Positions 63,733 to 64,000 of a stretch of DNA of 64,000 nucleotides are shown here, one piece after another (the stretch's first letter is position 1; every line of letters begins with the position of its first letter). This DNA is from JACMLD01 sp038207265 (GTDB taxonomy: Bacteria; Bacteroidota; Bacteroidia; Chitinophagales; Chitinophagaceae). The notes beneath the pieces are model-generated. The model ran no database searches. It had not been told where the DNA came from and saw only the letters and a list, made by a program, of their open reading frames with translations. The stretch lies in NCBI GenBank assembly GCA_038207265.1, contig JBBQZZ010000001.1:496001-560000 (forward strand). The letters are read 5' to 3'. The position numbers and the translations under genes were made by a program.

Positions 63733-64000
63733 CTAATATTCCCGCTGCACCAGGAACTGTGCAAGTGCCCTCAATGGCTGTTTGCGTATATTCACGACCG
63801 CGATATCTTCCAGGTGCCGGAATGCTGCACTTACATATTTATCTTTTAATTCCATCGCCCAATTATCTACCCCCGATGTTTTAAAAATCTCCTGCACTTT
63901 TTCAACTTTATTGGCTGGATCTGTTTTTAACAATGTCTTCAATTCTTTCTTGCTGGCCCCTTCGGCAATTTCAAGTGCCTGGATCATTAAAAAAGTTTTC
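63733..64000 (-). CDS. Polyprenyl (farnesyl/geranylgeranyl-type) synthase, C-terminal part
   Basis: The window holds the last 89 codons on the minus strand; the gene continues past the right edge. KTFLMIQALEIA is the conserved helix after the second Asp-rich motif, and the end AFRHLEDIAVVNIRKQPLRALAQFLVQRE is typical of trans-isoprenyl diphosphate synthases (IspA/IspB). The enzyme condenses isopentenyl diphosphate onto an allylic diphosphate. The catalytic Asp motifs are outside the window. Confidence 0.85.
   Translation of the reverse strand, partial: KTFLMIQALEIAEGASKKELKTLLKTDPANKVEKVQEIFKTSGVDNWAMELKDKYVSAAFRHLEDIAVVNIRKQPLRALAQFLVQREY

Noticed and set aside
1..64000. CRISPR arrays, insertion sequences, transposases, integrases or phage genes
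   Set aside because: No direct-repeat array, terminal inverted repeats or such coding sequences were seen on either strand.
1..64000. tRNA or rRNA genes in the intergenic gaps
   Set aside because: No T-loop (GGTTCGAATCC-type) sequences or cloverleaf folds were found by eye.

Overview
This window looks like chromosomal DNA of a free-living Bacteroidota bacterium, most likely of the Chitinophagaceae or a close relative. The evidence is a low-GC genome, promoters of the TAnnTTTG type, almost no Shine-Dalgarno sequences, a secreted protein with a type IX secretion (T9SS) C-terminal sorting domain, many lipoproteins, a DUF4295-rpmG-rpmB ribosomal cluster beside ftsY, a zinc-free L32, and DUF1080/Gfo-Idh-MocA sugar enzymes. 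I see no CRISPR array, insertion sequence, phage gene, tRNA or rRNA.

Layout. 0.2-3.2 kb: GNAT, fructose-1,6-bisphosphatase and a YpdA-type flavoprotein. 3.3-9.5 kb is the most unusual block. An ECF sigma factor overlaps a one-TM, TPR-bearing anti-sigma-like protein, followed by a DUF4382 lipoprotein. Convergent to these lie a secreted, C-terminally anchored TPR-CHAT protease and another lipoprotein. 9.6-12.9 kb: LytTR response regulator, TPR histidine kinase and a GNAT. 13-24.4 kb: lipoproteins, thiolase, DoxX-like protein, a frameshifted GNAT, Gfo/Idh/MocA oxidoreductase, a T9SS cargo protein and a THUMP RNA methyltransferase. 24.5-32.8 kb: DUF6340, DUF1080, RRM protein, WYL regulator, a candidate small RNA carrying a 15-codon ORF with a perfect Shine-Dalgarno, S10 peptidase, LpxR-like protein and an exported actin-fold protein. 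32.8-39.7 kb: an esterase/SMP-30 fusion, small stress or detoxification genes, a decayed DinB gene and a SET protein. 39.8-47.5 kb: M1 peptidase, DEAD-box helicase, zinc metallopeptidase, hydrolase, sugar isomerase and S41 peptidase. 47.6-64 kb is mostly housekeeping: ftsY, DUF4295-L33-L28, ppk1-ppx, panB, an OmpR/HK pair, DUF177-rpmF-plsX-CPBP, RNase P RNA, a Smr protein, an APC transporter and a truncated polyprenyl synthase.

How the genes work together. The clearest functional units are ppk1-ppx (polyphosphate synthesis and breakdown, overlapping genes), DUF177-rpmF-plsX (ribosome and lipid synthesis), the rpmB-rpmG-DUF4295 operon, and two complete two-component systems. The sigma/anti-sigma/TPR-CHAT block is the best candidate for an undescribed system: I infer an envelope signalling module in which a periplasmic CHAT protease could act on the periplasmic TPR domain of the anti-sigma-like protein. 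The second candidate is the stand-alone structured RNA at about 28.0-28.1 kb. All assignments come from reading motifs by eye; no database search was run.
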